Below, one piece after another: positions 53,333-63,125 of a stretch of 64,000 bases of DNA. Each line of letters opens with the position of its first letter. Position 1 is the stretch's first letter. A model generated the notes under the pieces. It did not search any database and was not told the origin of the DNA. It was given only the letters and a program-made list of their open reading frames with translations. Origin of the DNA: Planctomycetota bacterium (GTDB lineage Bacteria > Planctomycetota > Planctomycetia > Pirellulales > Pirellulaceae); NCBI GenBank assembly GCA_016872775.1, contig VGZA01000006.1, forward strand, positions 80,872-144,871, given 5' to 3'. Position numbers and translations under genes: made by a program.

Positions 53333-53637
53333 TGGCGTATTTTTCCCTCACGACACTCAGGGAACTCATCTGATCATTTCTTGCATGCGTTGAATCCGCA
53401 GCTCCTTGCGCTCGAAGCCTATTGAGTTTACAAGTTCGCCAGCTACAAACAACTGTCATGACAATGGAAATCGTCTCGGGCAAGAGATGCCGGTGTACGC
53501 CGCCAAGGGCGTCCGCTATTGTAACGACTGGACTGGAAGCGTTACGGGTGCTTGCCGGGCGAACAGGCCGCCATCACCGGCGGTTTGACGCTGATGCGAG
53601 GAACTGCCGACCAAGCCTGGCGGGGGATGAATGATCC
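53333..53637. promoter_or_regulatory. Divergent control region with palindrome TGTCATGACA
   Basis: A 305-base gap between two divergent operons. It holds a perfect 10-base palindrome, TGTCATGACA (53454-53463), about 120 bases from the SDR start and 175 from the plus-strand start, and a weak promoter-like pair (TTGAGT at 53423-53428 and TACAAA downstream). It is well placed to control both operons together. No gene or RNA is recognised here. Confidence 0.4.
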
Positions 53638-55257
53638 ATGAAGCACACCCCTTCGATCCCTTTGTTCACCTTGGTACTGGCTTCAACAGGCGTGCTCAGC
53701 GCCATGGACGCAGACTCCCCCATCATCATCGGTTCCCGACGCGAGTTGTTCGTGGATGACGCGCTGGTCGAGCGGCTCGGAGGCAAAGCCGATTTTCGGC
53801 TGCAGCACCCGACGCCGCGCGAGGTTGTCATCGTTCATGATGCACCCTGGGAAGGGAACAACTCCACTTATCACTGTGTCTTCCAGGACGGCGACCTGTA
53901 TCGCATGTTTTACGTGACGGGGCATCTGGCAGCGAAGAACGACCAGCTCGATTCGCGCATGGAGAGTTTCTGTTACGCGGAAAGCGACGACGGCATTCAC
54001 TGGCGAAAGCCGGAACTGGGATTGCACGAGTTCCAGGGATCGAAAGCCAATAACATCATCCTCTCGCGCGCCATGGCGCAAGGGCACGACGCGCGCATCG
54101 GCGCGCCGGCGGTCTTCAAGGACGGCAACCCACGAGCGGACCTCGACGCCCGCTACAAAATGTTCCTCAGTTCCGAGCGTCCGCTGGGAATGTTGCCGAT
54201 GAAATCGCCCGATGGCATTCACTGGACGCCGATGAGCAAGTCACCGGTCATCACCGCCGGCGCGTTCGACGCGATGAACCTCGCCTTTTGGGATTCCGAG
54301 CGCAGCGAGTATCGCGCTTACTGGCGCTATTTCACCGCGGGCGTCACGACGGGCGAGCAATGGGAGCCGGCCGGCGTGCGGGCGATCCGCACCGCCACAT
54401 CGAACGACCTGATGCACTGGGAACGCCAGTCCAACCTGAACTATCCCGGTTCCCCCGAAGAACAATTGTACGAGAACGGGATCCACCCTTATTATCGGGC
54501 ACCACACCTGCTGATCGGATTGCCGGTGCGCTACGTGGATAGGGCGAACCCTAAGTACACGACACCGGCAGTCGGCAACGGCCGGGCGGGGCTGGAGCGA
54601 ATTCGGGAATGGCCGGCCTCACTGAGATCGTTGCCAGACTTCGGGGAACGGCAGGAACGGGCGGCCTTGATAGAACGGCTCGGTTCCGCGCTGACCGAGG
54701 GGCTGTTCATGTCCAGTCGGGACGGTGTGTCGTTTCGCCGCTGGAACGAAGCGTTTCTGCGGCCCGGCATCGAGCGGCCGGGTACCTGGAATTACGGGCA
54801 GCAGTTTGTTTGCTGGCAGCTCGTCGAAACGAATTCCGCGCTCGACGGCGCACCACGCGAACTCTCGCTTTATGCCACCGAGGGAGGCTGGCTGGATCAG
54901 GGCAAGTCGCTCCGGCGATACACGCTGCGACTGGATGGCTTCGTTTCGCTCAACGCGCCCATGAGCGGCGGCGAGTTGCTGACCAAACCGATCCAGTTCC
55001 ACGGGAATACGCTTTCACTGAATTTCTCCACGTCGGCGGCGGGCGGAGTGCGCGTCGAGTTGCGAGATGCTCGCGACGAGCCGATTCCCGGATTCACGCT
55101 CAACGATTGCGACGATCTGTTTGGAGACGCGATCGATCGTCGCGTCACCTGGAATACCAACGCTGACCTGTCTGCAATTGCACGCCAGACAGTGAGGATT
55201 CGTTTCGTCCTGCGCGACGCCGACTTGTATTCGTTCCAGTTCGGCGACAGTCCGTGA
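53638..55257 (+). CDS. Exported five-bladed-propeller glycosidase-like protein (GH32/GH43-like fold)
   Basis: A 539-residue paralogue of the protein at 39780. The signal peptide (1-20) is followed by a propeller: RRELFVDDALVERL, YRMFYVTGHL, CYAESDDGIHWRKPELGL and FQGSKANNIIL match the paralogue motif by motif. A C-terminal beta-sandwich begins near residue 440 (LTKPIQFHGNTLSLNF). The GGGGG upstream lies 11 bases from the ATG. It heads the six-gene plus-strand operon; the next gene begins 9 bases after its stop. Substrate unknown, presumably a glycan. Confidence 0.82.
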   Translation: MKHTPSIPLFTLVLASTGVLSAMDADSPIIIGSRRELFVDDALVERLGGKADFRLQHPTPREVVIVHDAPWEGNNSTYHCVFQDGDLYRMFYVTGHLAAKNDQLDSRMESFCYAESDDGIHWRKPELGLHEFQGSKANNIILSRAMAQGHDARIGAPAVFKDGNPRADLDARYKMFLSSERPLGMLPMKSPDGIHWTPMSKSPVITAGAFDAMNLAFWDSERSEYRAYWRYFTAGVTTGEQWEPAGVRAIRTATSNDLMHWERQSNLNYPGSPEEQLYENGIHPYYRAPHLLIGLPVRYVDRANPKYTTPAVGNGRAGLERIREWPASLRSLPDFGERQERAALIERLGSALTEGLFMSSRDGVSFRRWNEAFLRPGIERPGTWNYGQQFVCWQLVETNSALDGAPRELSLYATEGGWLDQGKSLRRYTLRLDGFVSLNAPMSGGELLTKPIQFHGNTLSLNFSTSAAGGVRVELRDARDEPIPGFTLNDCDDLFGDAIDRRVTWNTNADLSAIARQTVRIRFVLRDADLYSFQFGDSP

Positions 55258-55266
55258 GGCAACAAC

Positions 55267-56880
55267 ATGATCGATAATCCGATGCGCCGCCGCGAGTTTC
55301 TGGTCGCATCATCCTTTGGGATTGCGGCCGCGGGCCGCGATCGCGGGACACGGCACGGCACCGAACTGCTCGCGGGCGGCCGATCCGCGGCGAACGTACC
55401 CGAGACGAAGTTCTCCATCACGATCAATCGCGGCGCGGATGTCGGGCAGAGTTTTGGTTCGCTGTTTGAAGTCACCAGCGAGGATGGATCACTCGTCATC
55501 GGAGCCGGGTTTCAGAATCTCTACAATACGCGACTGCGAGCCGATCGACATGCCCTCCAGTTCTTTGTGCGGCCGACGGACGGCGAGCGCGAGTTCCGCG
55601 TGGAGTCGTTGCCCCGTCCAAATGATCTGTGCGGCACCTATCTCTCGGGTCGCGACGAGGTGGTGCGATCGACGTTTGGCGGGCTGAGGGCGTGGAACTC
55701 GTCGAGCAGATCGTGGATGGTCGAGACGGATGTCGGGGGGACGCACGAGTCGATGCGGGTCGGCGACAGCCTGTTGGAGTTCGGCGACAGCAGCGTGAAA
55801 TGCAACGGTCAGACGATCCTCACACCGCCGCAGCGGGGCAAGTATCAGCTCTTCTTCTATGCCAATGGGCACTTGTGCTTTTACCACGTCGAGCGTGGTG
55901 ATCGCGGCTACCGACCGTTCGAGAATGAGGCCGACGGTTTCAGCAAATTGCACGCGTGCCCGTGGACTCCGGATCAACCGCGGGTGAACCTCGCGAAAGC
56001 GATCGTTCGCACATTGCCCGTGGTCGGCGAGACGACGTTCGCGTGGGGGCAACTTGGCCGTCAGATCGTCACGGGGTCGAACATCGGCGGATTCTATCTG
56101 CTCGACAACGGCGTCTGGCGAATGCTGCTCGAACCGAACCTCAAGGTCAGCTACCAGCTTTATTCGACGATGGCGTTTCACGATCGGCTGTTGATGGGGC
56201 AATACCCGACCGGCCGGTTGTTTGACTTCGATGGCCGCACCATCACCGACCGCGCGGGCTGGCCGCCGGTGCCTCCGGGCGTTTCGGGCAGCGCACGCGA
56301 AGCGCAGACGACAGTGATCTACGGTGGCGAAGTCCTCGTCGGCGTCTGGCCGTGGGGCGAACTGTGGCGATACAGTCCCGACGCGAAACGTTGGCACTTC
56401 CTGCAGCGGATGTTCGATCATCCCGCGACGTCCGACGCGATCGTGCATCCGTACGATGTCGAAAACGTCAATCATCCGGTCCGCAACCAGTGGGGGCAGC
56501 GCGTCACCAGCCTCGTTACCAACGGCGATTCGCTGTTCGTCGCGACTTCGGCCAAAGACCCTTGTGAATGGAACCCCGACCAGAATCCGTTTCTCGCGCC
56601 GGACAAGTGGAAGGGCTATGGTTCGGTCTATCGCCTGACCATGCCGGGACACCTTGGCGCGAACATCGCCTGGACGAACGGCCCGACGAAACTCGACCTG
56701 ACGATTCGCGGCGCCGAGCTGTCAATCTCGCAAGACGGCAAGCAACTCGCGGCCGCAAGCGTTTCCGGACCGCTCGGCGAGATACTCGGTCGCCTGTCGA
56801 GACTCAAACCGGTCCAATGGGGCGACGGCCTCTACGGCCGGTTCAGCGGGCACCAGCTCGAAGGAACGGTGCATTCATGA
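55267..56880 (+). CDS. Exported protein of unknown function, Tat-like leader, beta-propeller-like
   Basis: A 537-residue protein I do not recognise. It has a twin-arginine-like start (MRRREFLVASSFGIAAAG). The body is rich in short strands and aromatic repeats (GGFYLLDNGVWRMLLEP, YGGEVLVGVWPWGELWRY, NGDSLFVATS), consistent with a beta-propeller. No catalytic motif stands out. It lies between a propeller protein and a DUF4838 protein, with a 9-base gap before it and a 4-base overlap (ATGA) after it, so it is part of the same transcript and presumably of the same pathway. Confidence 0.8.
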   Translation: MIDNPMRRREFLVASSFGIAAAGRDRGTRHGTELLAGGRSAANVPETKFSITINRGADVGQSFGSLFEVTSEDGSLVIGAGFQNLYNTRLRADRHALQFFVRPTDGEREFRVESLPRPNDLCGTYLSGRDEVVRSTFGGLRAWNSSSRSWMVETDVGGTHESMRVGDSLLEFGDSSVKCNGQTILTPPQRGKYQLFFYANGHLCFYHVERGDRGYRPFENEADGFSKLHACPWTPDQPRVNLAKAIVRTLPVVGETTFAWGQLGRQIVTGSNIGGFYLLDNGVWRMLLEPNLKVSYQLYSTMAFHDRLLMGQYPTGRLFDFDGRTITDRAGWPPVPPGVSGSAREAQTTVIYGGEVLVGVWPWGELWRYSPDAKRWHFLQRMFDHPATSDAIVHPYDVENVNHPVRNQWGQRVTSLVTNGDSLFVATSAKDPCEWNPDQNPFLAPDKWKGYGSVYRLTMPGHLGANIAWTNGPTKLDLTIRGAELSISQDGKQLAAASVSGPLGEILGRLSRLKPVQWGDGLYGRFSGHQLEGTVHS

Positions 56881-59330
56881 GAAAATCGCACGGAACATGC
56901 GACGGAGCCGGTGACGGGACGTCTTGCGATTGGCTTACGAATCGGATCTTGCTCGTCGTGCTGCTGGTGCTTAGCGTGCCACTCGCGTTCGTTCGGGCCG
57001 ACGACTTCGTCCCTTATCCGCTTAAGAACGGCGGATTCACCATGTCGCAGCGCCCGGGGCAGCTATCGGGCTGGGCCCGCGCGATTGAGAACGGACGGCA
57101 TGAGTTCGGCGTCGATCCCCCGGTCCCACAGGGCAGTCCGCAGACGCCCCACATGCTTACGGCGGCGCCGGCCGCGGCGGTGATCCGCACTCGTGAGATC
57201 GGGCGGTGCTACTACTTCCAGTCCGTGTCGTTGCTGGAAGGCCGACATCGAATTCGCGTGGAAGTCGCCGGGGCCGCGGGGGGTAAAGCCCAACTGTCGA
57301 CGGATTTGGGGAACGGATGGGGATACAGCCCCGTCGCGGTTGTGACCGAGGAGTTTCAAGAGCTGTCGATCGAAGTCGATTCGCCAGGTGGCGACGCCCT
57401 GGTGTACCTCACGGCAGATTCCCCGACGGACGGAGTCGTCAAGTTCCTTCGCCCGACCGTGCAGGTGGTGCGACTGAATGGGTCGCCGCTCATGCTGGAC
57501 GACGGCACGGTCCTGGCGGCCATCGTTCTGCCGGAGCAGCCAACACCCGCCGAGTCGTATGCGGCTTACGAACTGCAACGACTGCTGCGACGAATCACAG
57601 GCAAAACAGTTGGCATCCAAGGTCGTGACCAGACGCCTGAAGGGGGCCTGGTTTTTCTGGGGCGAGCGGCGACGAATCAACAAGCAGTCCTGCGCGGCTT
57701 GCCGACCGATTCCTTCGTGGTGCATCATGCCCCCGGCGCGCTGGCGCTGGCGGGGAACAGCGATCTGGGCACACTGTATGCGGTCTACGATTTCCTCGCG
57801 AGGCAGGGATGCCAGTGGCTCTATCCCGGCAGTGGCGGAGAGACGATTCCTCAACGCGAAACGCTGATCGCTGCCAAATCCAAGGTCGAGTCTCCCGACT
57901 ATCGACTCGTTCGCGGATTCCTGGCCAATGAGGCGGTTTTCGACGCCGGCGGCGGCTGGATCTACCACGACGTGGATGCGTGCATCGACTGGGCGATTCG
58001 CAACCGCCTCAATGCTGTCTGGACGGGCGGCCAGACGCTCGATTTCGGCGCCCATCGCGGCCATGGCTGGGTGCAGGATTCCGGCCATAGCTTCAACGCC
58101 ACCATCGCCCCGCATGAAAAGCATTTCGCCACCCATCCCGACTGGTATCCGCTGGTGCGCGGCCGACGCATGCCCGTGGCCGATATCGGGCCGAAACTTC
58201 CCAACCAGTTGTGCGTATCGAATCGAGGTCTGCGGGACTACACGGTCGATCTGGTGGTGGATCATTTCCGGCGGAATCCTCACTCAGGGGTATTCCCGAT
58301 GAATCCGATGGACGGGCCGAACTACAACTGCGAATGCGACGATTGCCGCGCACTCGATCCGCCCGGTTATGCTTGGAATCAGGATTTCACGGGACCGAAT
58401 TACCCGTCGTTCCCGCACCTGAAATTGCCTCCGATGGCGGACCGGTATTTGAGCTACATCAATTATGTGGCCGAGCGTCTACAGGCCACTCACCCCAACA
58501 AGCTGCTGGAATTGTACACCTACGCAAATCGCGAACCGCCGATCCGGGAAAAGGTTCACCCGAACGTCCTGATCAAATTCTGCTGGCTGAGCGGGCGGGC
58601 GATGAACGTCGGCCTGATGGACCCGCACGATCCGCTGGCGCGCAAAGAGCGGCAGTGGTTGGAAGGCTGGAAGCAAGCAGGCACGCGGAATCTCACCTAT
58701 TACAACTACACGGACTGGGAGAATCCCAACGCGGGCCTGTATTGGTACTTCAATATCGCCGATCAGGTGCGCCATCTGCACCGGGAGTATGACTGCATCG
58801 GCCTGCTTGGGGAAACGCACACGCAGGTTCAGGCCGACCCTGTGTGGTACGCCGTGCTGGCCCGGACGTTGTGGGACGTCGATACGCCGTATCGCGACGT
58901 GATTCGCGCCACGTGCGGCCCGGCGTACGGCCCGGCGGCGGACGAGATGACCGCGTTCTATCTCCTGATGGATGAATCGCTCCTGCGCAGCTCCGCCGGG
59001 CAAGAACCGGACTATCACCCGAATCTCCATCGCGAGATCGGACTGGAGGACCTGGAGCGAGGCCGGGCGATTCTGGAGCGCGCCGCGGCAAAGGTCGAAA
59101 GCGATCCTGTGCTGACGCGCCGCGTCGCCCTGTCGCGGTTCGCTCACGCGGTCAAGACCTATGCGAGCGCCTTGAACCTGCCGAAGAAAACTCCACGATC
59201 CGCTCAGGTCGCGCGAGAGGCGTTCGACCTGGCAACCGCGCTGCGCTCCCAACACGGACTGATGGTCGGTCGAGCCACGAGCGGCCGGCTGGCAGAGTTT
59301 CGCTATCCCGAAATTGAAAACGCCGACTAA
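56877..59330 (+). CDS. DUF4838 protein, alpha-glucuronidase-like TIM barrel, exported
   Basis: About 817 residues from ATG 56877, which overlaps the previous stop (ATGA). A signal anchor sits at 24-39 (ILLVVLLVLSVPLAFV). A beta-rich N-terminal part (about 40-195) is followed by a glycosidase N-terminal-like domain (about 195-320: AAYELQRLLRRITGKTVG, LYAVYDFLARQGCQWLYPG), then a DUF4838 TIM barrel with the cysteine cluster C485-E-C487-D-D-C490 and HLKLPPMADRYLSYINY. This layout is shared with GH67 alpha-glucuronidases and GH20-like enzymes, so removal of a uronic acid or amino sugar is plausible (inference). A C-terminal helical part closes the protein. Confidence 0.86.
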   Translation: MRKSHGTCDGAGDGTSCDWLTNRILLVVLLVLSVPLAFVRADDFVPYPLKNGGFTMSQRPGQLSGWARAIENGRHEFGVDPPVPQGSPQTPHMLTAAPAAAVIRTREIGRCYYFQSVSLLEGRHRIRVEVAGAAGGKAQLSTDLGNGWGYSPVAVVTEEFQELSIEVDSPGGDALVYLTADSPTDGVVKFLRPTVQVVRLNGSPLMLDDGTVLAAIVLPEQPTPAESYAAYELQRLLRRITGKTVGIQGRDQTPEGGLVFLGRAATNQQAVLRGLPTDSFVVHHAPGALALAGNSDLGTLYAVYDFLARQGCQWLYPGSGGETIPQRETLIAAKSKVESPDYRLVRGFLANEAVFDAGGGWIYHDVDACIDWAIRNRLNAVWTGGQTLDFGAHRGHGWVQDSGHSFNATIAPHEKHFATHPDWYPLVRGRRMPVADIGPKLPNQLCVSNRGLRDYTVDLVVDHFRRNPHSGVFPMNPMDGPNYNCECDDCRALDPPGYAWNQDFTGPNYPSFPHLKLPPMADRYLSYINYVAERLQATHPNKLLELYTYANREPPIREKVHPNVLIKFCWLSGRAMNVGLMDPHDPLARKERQWLEGWKQAGTRNLTYYNYTDWENPNAGLYWYFNIADQVRHLHREYDCIGLLGETHTQVQADPVWYAVLARTLWDVDTPYRDVIRATCGPAYGPAADEMTAFYLLMDESLLRSSAGQEPDYHPNLHREIGLEDLERGRAILERAAAKVESDPVLTRRVALSRFAHAVKTYASALNLPKKTPRSAQVAREAFDLATALRSQHGLMVGRATSGRLAEFRYPEIENAD

Positions 59331-59382
59331 GTAATGATCGCGGACGAGCGGTGTCGATGGCACAAGAAGACGAGGAAGTGCA

Positions 59383-61266
59383 ATGTTGAACGGACAAGGT
59401 TGGTTGACGATTTTCGCGTTGTCGCTCTGCGTCGCGCCGGTCCTGGCGCAGACCGAAGTGCGTTCGTATCCAGATCCGGGGCATCGCTGGCTGGGGGTTT
59501 ATGCCGGCGGGCCCGAGCAGCATTTCGACTATTTCCTGCGCAAGCTCAGCCTGGGCGATTCGTTTCCCGACAAGGCCGCGTGGTGGGAAGGACTGCGCAA
59601 GGAACTCGCGTCGCAGGATAGACCTCATCGACACGATCTATTCATCGTCTATTGCGGCGAGAAAGAAGGGAACCTCGAAGCTGCCAGACGTCGACTCGAC
59701 GTCTGGCTGAAATCCGAACCGAACAGTCCCACATTCCCCGAACTGATCCCGGCGATTTGCCTGGGCGAGGAGAATTTGGGATCGAGCAATCCCCTACTGG
59801 AAGCCCTGGCTGATCACATTCGCCAGAACTATCGAATTCCAGTCTTCCAGTGGTACAGCGACCCCTACGCACCATCGCCGGAGCTGACGGCCGACGGCTG
59901 GATCTGGGATTCGTACGGCTGGGACAGCGTTCGCTTCCGCAAGCATCTGATGAAATTCGCGGTGGTGCGGAAACCGGTGATTTGCGTTCCTTGGGCGGCC
60001 GATCCCCATTGGCCCCAGTGGACTCAATATCCGACTGCCGCGGCGCTGATCGACCGCGAATGGCGACAGTTTGAAATCTGCCGCGAGTTCAACGTCGGCT
60101 GCGCCGTGTTCGCCGTGGCGGGACCGCACGGGTCGGTGAATACCTGGGCCGGCAGTTCGTCGCCGGAGCTGATCAAATTGCGCACCGCGCTGCACGCGCA
60201 GCGGGAGGCGATGCACGCGATTCGTCCCGGTGAGCTTCCGTTGTCGTCCGCCAATGTCTCGGCCCGGGACCGATCCCTTCAGGTCGGCGGCGATCCTGGC
60301 AATCCGAGCGAATATGTCGAGACGTTCTCGGGCTTCGACTGGCTGCATGCCGCCGATCTGCGCGGATTCCTCAATCTGCGACTCACGAGCCGACCCGAGA
60401 CGGCCGGATTTCTCGAGTTGATGCCGCGCGAGAACGGCCTCGCGAAGGCCTCACTGGTTTATCGTTTCGAGTCGTGGTTTCCGCTGGATCACGTGGAGAT
60501 TCTGCTCGACGCGGCTCTGCACAACGCGACTCCGCAAAGCGCGGCAGGCGCTCGCAATGTGCTTTCTCTGACGACGGACGAGACGGAGAAGAGTTGGCCT
60601 CTCGAAGTGATCCAGGATTCCGACGGCATCGCAACGTTGCGGCTGGAAGACAAGCAGGCTGTTCACGGCAAACGCGTGTTCTTCGTGCGCCTCATGATGG
60701 AACATCCGGAGGGGCGGGCGGGTGTCGCGGCCAATCGTCTCGATCGATTGCGAGTGCGTTGCGTGCACCAGCCACCGTCGCCGGACGCCACGGCCACGCT
60801 GGTCACGGACGACAATGACGTATTGAGTTACGAGGACGACTTCCAAACGATGCGTTGGCGGCACTTCGGACAGGTGTCGGCCGCGCATCCATCCCACGGC
60901 GGTTTCCGCTTCAGCCATTTCTGGGTGGGCCTGAAAGGCGGGACAGCCACGTCAACGCAACTGATCCAACGGGTCTCCGCGTCGCGGCCGCTCAAGGAAC
61001 TGACGGTCATCGCCAACAGCTACGCGGACTCGCCGAATCTTGGCGGCAGCATCACCCTGAGCGTCGCTCCCCGGCAGGGTCAACCGCGTTGGACGATTAC
61101 CTCCCAGGGACAGCATGACGGCCCGTTGACGCTCGTCGTCCCCAAGGCGGAACTGGAGGGGCTGCGTGACTTCGATGTTCACGTGACGTTGTCGAGCAGC
61201 AGCGGCGTCGAACAGGGGGAAAAGGCCTGCGCGACATTACAGGGAATCCGAATCCAGGCGAAGTAG
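59383..61266 (+). CDS. Exported hypothetical protein, possible TIM barrel plus C-terminal beta-sandwiches
   Basis: A 627-residue protein with a signal peptide (cleavage after VLAQ, about residue 23) that I cannot assign to a family. Residues 30-300 alternate strands and helices in the manner of a TIM barrel (LFIVYCGEK, IPVFQWYSDPYAP, KPVICVPWAADPHW) and contain an acidic pair, ICLGEENLG. Residues 300-627 are beta-rich (FLELMPRENGLAKASLVYRF, ELTVIANSYADSPN), like carbohydrate-binding sandwiches. GAGGAAG lies just before the ATG. Its place between DUF4838 and GHL10-like genes suggests a glycan-active role. Confidence 0.8.
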   Translation: MLNGQGWLTIFALSLCVAPVLAQTEVRSYPDPGHRWLGVYAGGPEQHFDYFLRKLSLGDSFPDKAAWWEGLRKELASQDRPHRHDLFIVYCGEKEGNLEAARRRLDVWLKSEPNSPTFPELIPAICLGEENLGSSNPLLEALADHIRQNYRIPVFQWYSDPYAPSPELTADGWIWDSYGWDSVRFRKHLMKFAVVRKPVICVPWAADPHWPQWTQYPTAAALIDREWRQFEICREFNVGCAVFAVAGPHGSVNTWAGSSSPELIKLRTALHAQREAMHAIRPGELPLSSANVSARDRSLQVGGDPGNPSEYVETFSGFDWLHAADLRGFLNLRLTSRPETAGFLELMPRENGLAKASLVYRFESWFPLDHVEILLDAALHNATPQSAAGARNVLSLTTDETEKSWPLEVIQDSDGIATLRLEDKQAVHGKRVFFVRLMMEHPEGRAGVAANRLDRLRVRCVHQPPSPDATATLVTDDNDVLSYEDDFQTMRWRHFGQVSAAHPSHGGFRFSHFWVGLKGGTATSTQLIQRVSASRPLKELTVIANSYADSPNLGGSITLSVAPRQGQPRWTITSQGQHDGPLTLVVPKAELEGLRDFDVHVTLSSSSGVEQGEKACATLQGIRIQAK

Positions 61267-61356
61267 CGAACAATAAATGTTGGTCGAGTTTCTCGGCGGA
61301 TACGCCGGGGATTGGATTACAGACGCTCTCGAAGAAACAACTCGAGGAAACAAACC

Positions 61357-63006
61357 ATGACGGAGTCGACGCCACTCACGCGACGCGAATTCACACTGGC
61401 TTGTGGAGCGCTGGCGGCCTCCCCGCTGGCGCGGGCGGACGAGCAGCTCATGGCCCCGCGCAAGCTCGGGACGCTTGTGCTGAACGACGACGGATACGTG
61501 TTCCTGAATGTCAGCGACGATCTCGGCCGCGACGATCTCCGCCGCTACCTGCAGAGCTACTGCCAACCCGGTGTCGATACGATCGCCTATTGCGTGGGCG
61601 ACATGTCCTGGCCCACCCTCTATCCAACGAAAGTCGGAGTCCACTACAAGGACACCAGGCCGGAAAACAACCTCAAATCAATCCGCATCCATCGCAACGT
61701 CGACAATTTCGCGTCGGAACCGGGCGGCTACTTTGGCACGGCGATCTCGCTGCTGCACGAGTTGGACAAGACGGCGATCGCCAGCTTTCGCATGAACGAC
61801 GCCCACTTCACGCAGGTCGACAACCCCAACGTCAGCGAGTTCTGGAAGCAGCATGCCCAGCGGACGCTCGGCGCCGCCTACAGCTACTACGGCGGGTGCC
61901 TCAATTACGAGCACGAAGAGGTCCGACAGCACATCTACGAGCGGATCGTTGAGTTCGCTCGGTTGTACCCCGAGATCGACGGCATCGAACTGGACTGCAT
62001 GCGCTCTCCGTACTTCTTTCCCCCGGACAAGGGTCCGGCGGGCGCGCCGCTGTTTACGGAACTTGTCAAGAAGATCAAGGCCGCGCTGGCCGAACAGGCG
62101 CGGCGGCTGAAGCGGCCCGAATATCTGCTGACGGCCAATGTGCCACTCACCCCCGAACTGTCGCTCGTCAGCGGCCTGGATGTCGCCGCGTGGGATCGCG
62201 AGGGGCTGTTTCACGCGATCAGCGCCGGCACGTACACCGCCTACATGAACCATCCCATGGAACGTTGGAAGAAAGCGTTACCCAACGGCACGCGGGCATT
62301 GGCGTACGTCGGCTGTTCGCCCAACGATGGTCAATACCTTGGACTGGAAGAGTACCGCGCGGCGGCCGCGAATGCCCATGGCGGCGGCGCGGATGGAGTC
62401 TACCTGTTCAACTATCCCTGCCTGTTCGAACTGGCGATGCAGAAGGCAAGCGACGTGGGGCGCGTGCCGATGTCGCTCGTCGATCTGACTTCCAACGGTC
62501 AGCGCGACTTCAGCCGCGTCGCCCAGGCGTTGAAGGAAATCGGCCGCCCCGAGGCCCTCCAGGGCAAGACGAAACACTACCTGTACTACAACACCCGCGC
62601 GCAGGCCTATCGGCATCACGATCCGGACCAGGCGAGTCTCGACCGGTCAAAGCCCGAACAGCGAGTCACCGCCAGCTTCCGCTGCCATGACCAATTCGTC
62701 AAAGCGAAATCGATCACGTTGCGATTCAAGCTCGAGAACACCGCGCGGAGCGAACGATTCGCTCTCAAGCTGAACGAGCAGCCGATCCTGGACGAGCAGA
62801 CCAGCTTGCGCTGTGCGGCCAACGGTCGCGATACGCGGATGCACACCAACACGCTTGGGCCGTTCCTGGAATACGAAGTCCAGCTGAAACCGACCCAACT
62901 GAAGTCAGGCGTCAATGAACTCGTAGTCTCCCCGACGAAACTGCGTCCCGACCTGTCGCAGCAAATTCACCTGATGGAATTGGAACTGACCGTGGAGCAC
63001 ACGTAA
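61357..63006 (+). CDS. Exported GHL10-like TIM-barrel glycoside hydrolase
   Basis: A 549-residue paralogue of the protein at 44301. Leader TRREFTLACGALAASPLARA. Shared motifs: LVLNDDGYVF, D208-G-I-E-L-D213-CMRSPYFF, and DGVYLFNYPCLFE near residue 350; the second aspartate of DGIELD is the candidate functional acid. About 150 residues of C-terminal beta-sandwich follow. ATG 61357 has GAGGAAA upstream at a good distance, so the longer in-frame start at 61312 is less likely. Fifth gene of the plus-strand glycan operon. Confidence 0.86.
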   Translation: MTESTPLTRREFTLACGALAASPLARADEQLMAPRKLGTLVLNDDGYVFLNVSDDLGRDDLRRYLQSYCQPGVDTIAYCVGDMSWPTLYPTKVGVHYKDTRPENNLKSIRIHRNVDNFASEPGGYFGTAISLLHELDKTAIASFRMNDAHFTQVDNPNVSEFWKQHAQRTLGAAYSYYGGCLNYEHEEVRQHIYERIVEFARLYPEIDGIELDCMRSPYFFPPDKGPAGAPLFTELVKKIKAALAEQARRLKRPEYLLTANVPLTPELSLVSGLDVAAWDREGLFHAISAGTYTAYMNHPMERWKKALPNGTRALAYVGCSPNDGQYLGLEEYRAAAANAHGGGADGVYLFNYPCLFELAMQKASDVGRVPMSLVDLTSNGQRDFSRVAQALKEIGRPEALQGKTKHYLYYNTRAQAYRHHDPDQASLDRSKPEQRVTASFRCHDQFVKAKSITLRFKLENTARSERFALKLNEQPILDEQTSLRCAANGRDTRMHTNTLGPFLEYEVQLKPTQLKSGVNELVVSPTKLRPDLSQQIHLMELELTVEHT

Positions 63007-63125
63007 TCGACCATGCCAATCTTCCCGATGAAAGGAACCTGGCAGCGCTGTTGGCTCTGGGGGAAGCGGAGTAAAAGTTTGAACTGGGTGTGTCACACCT
63101 CCACCTGCCTGAAAGGAACACGTCA

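Noticed and set aside
56568..56876. N-terminal extension of the DUF4838 protein by 103 codons
   Set aside because: It lies wholly inside the preceding gene in another frame; ATG 56877 with a 4-base overlap gives a normal signal peptide.
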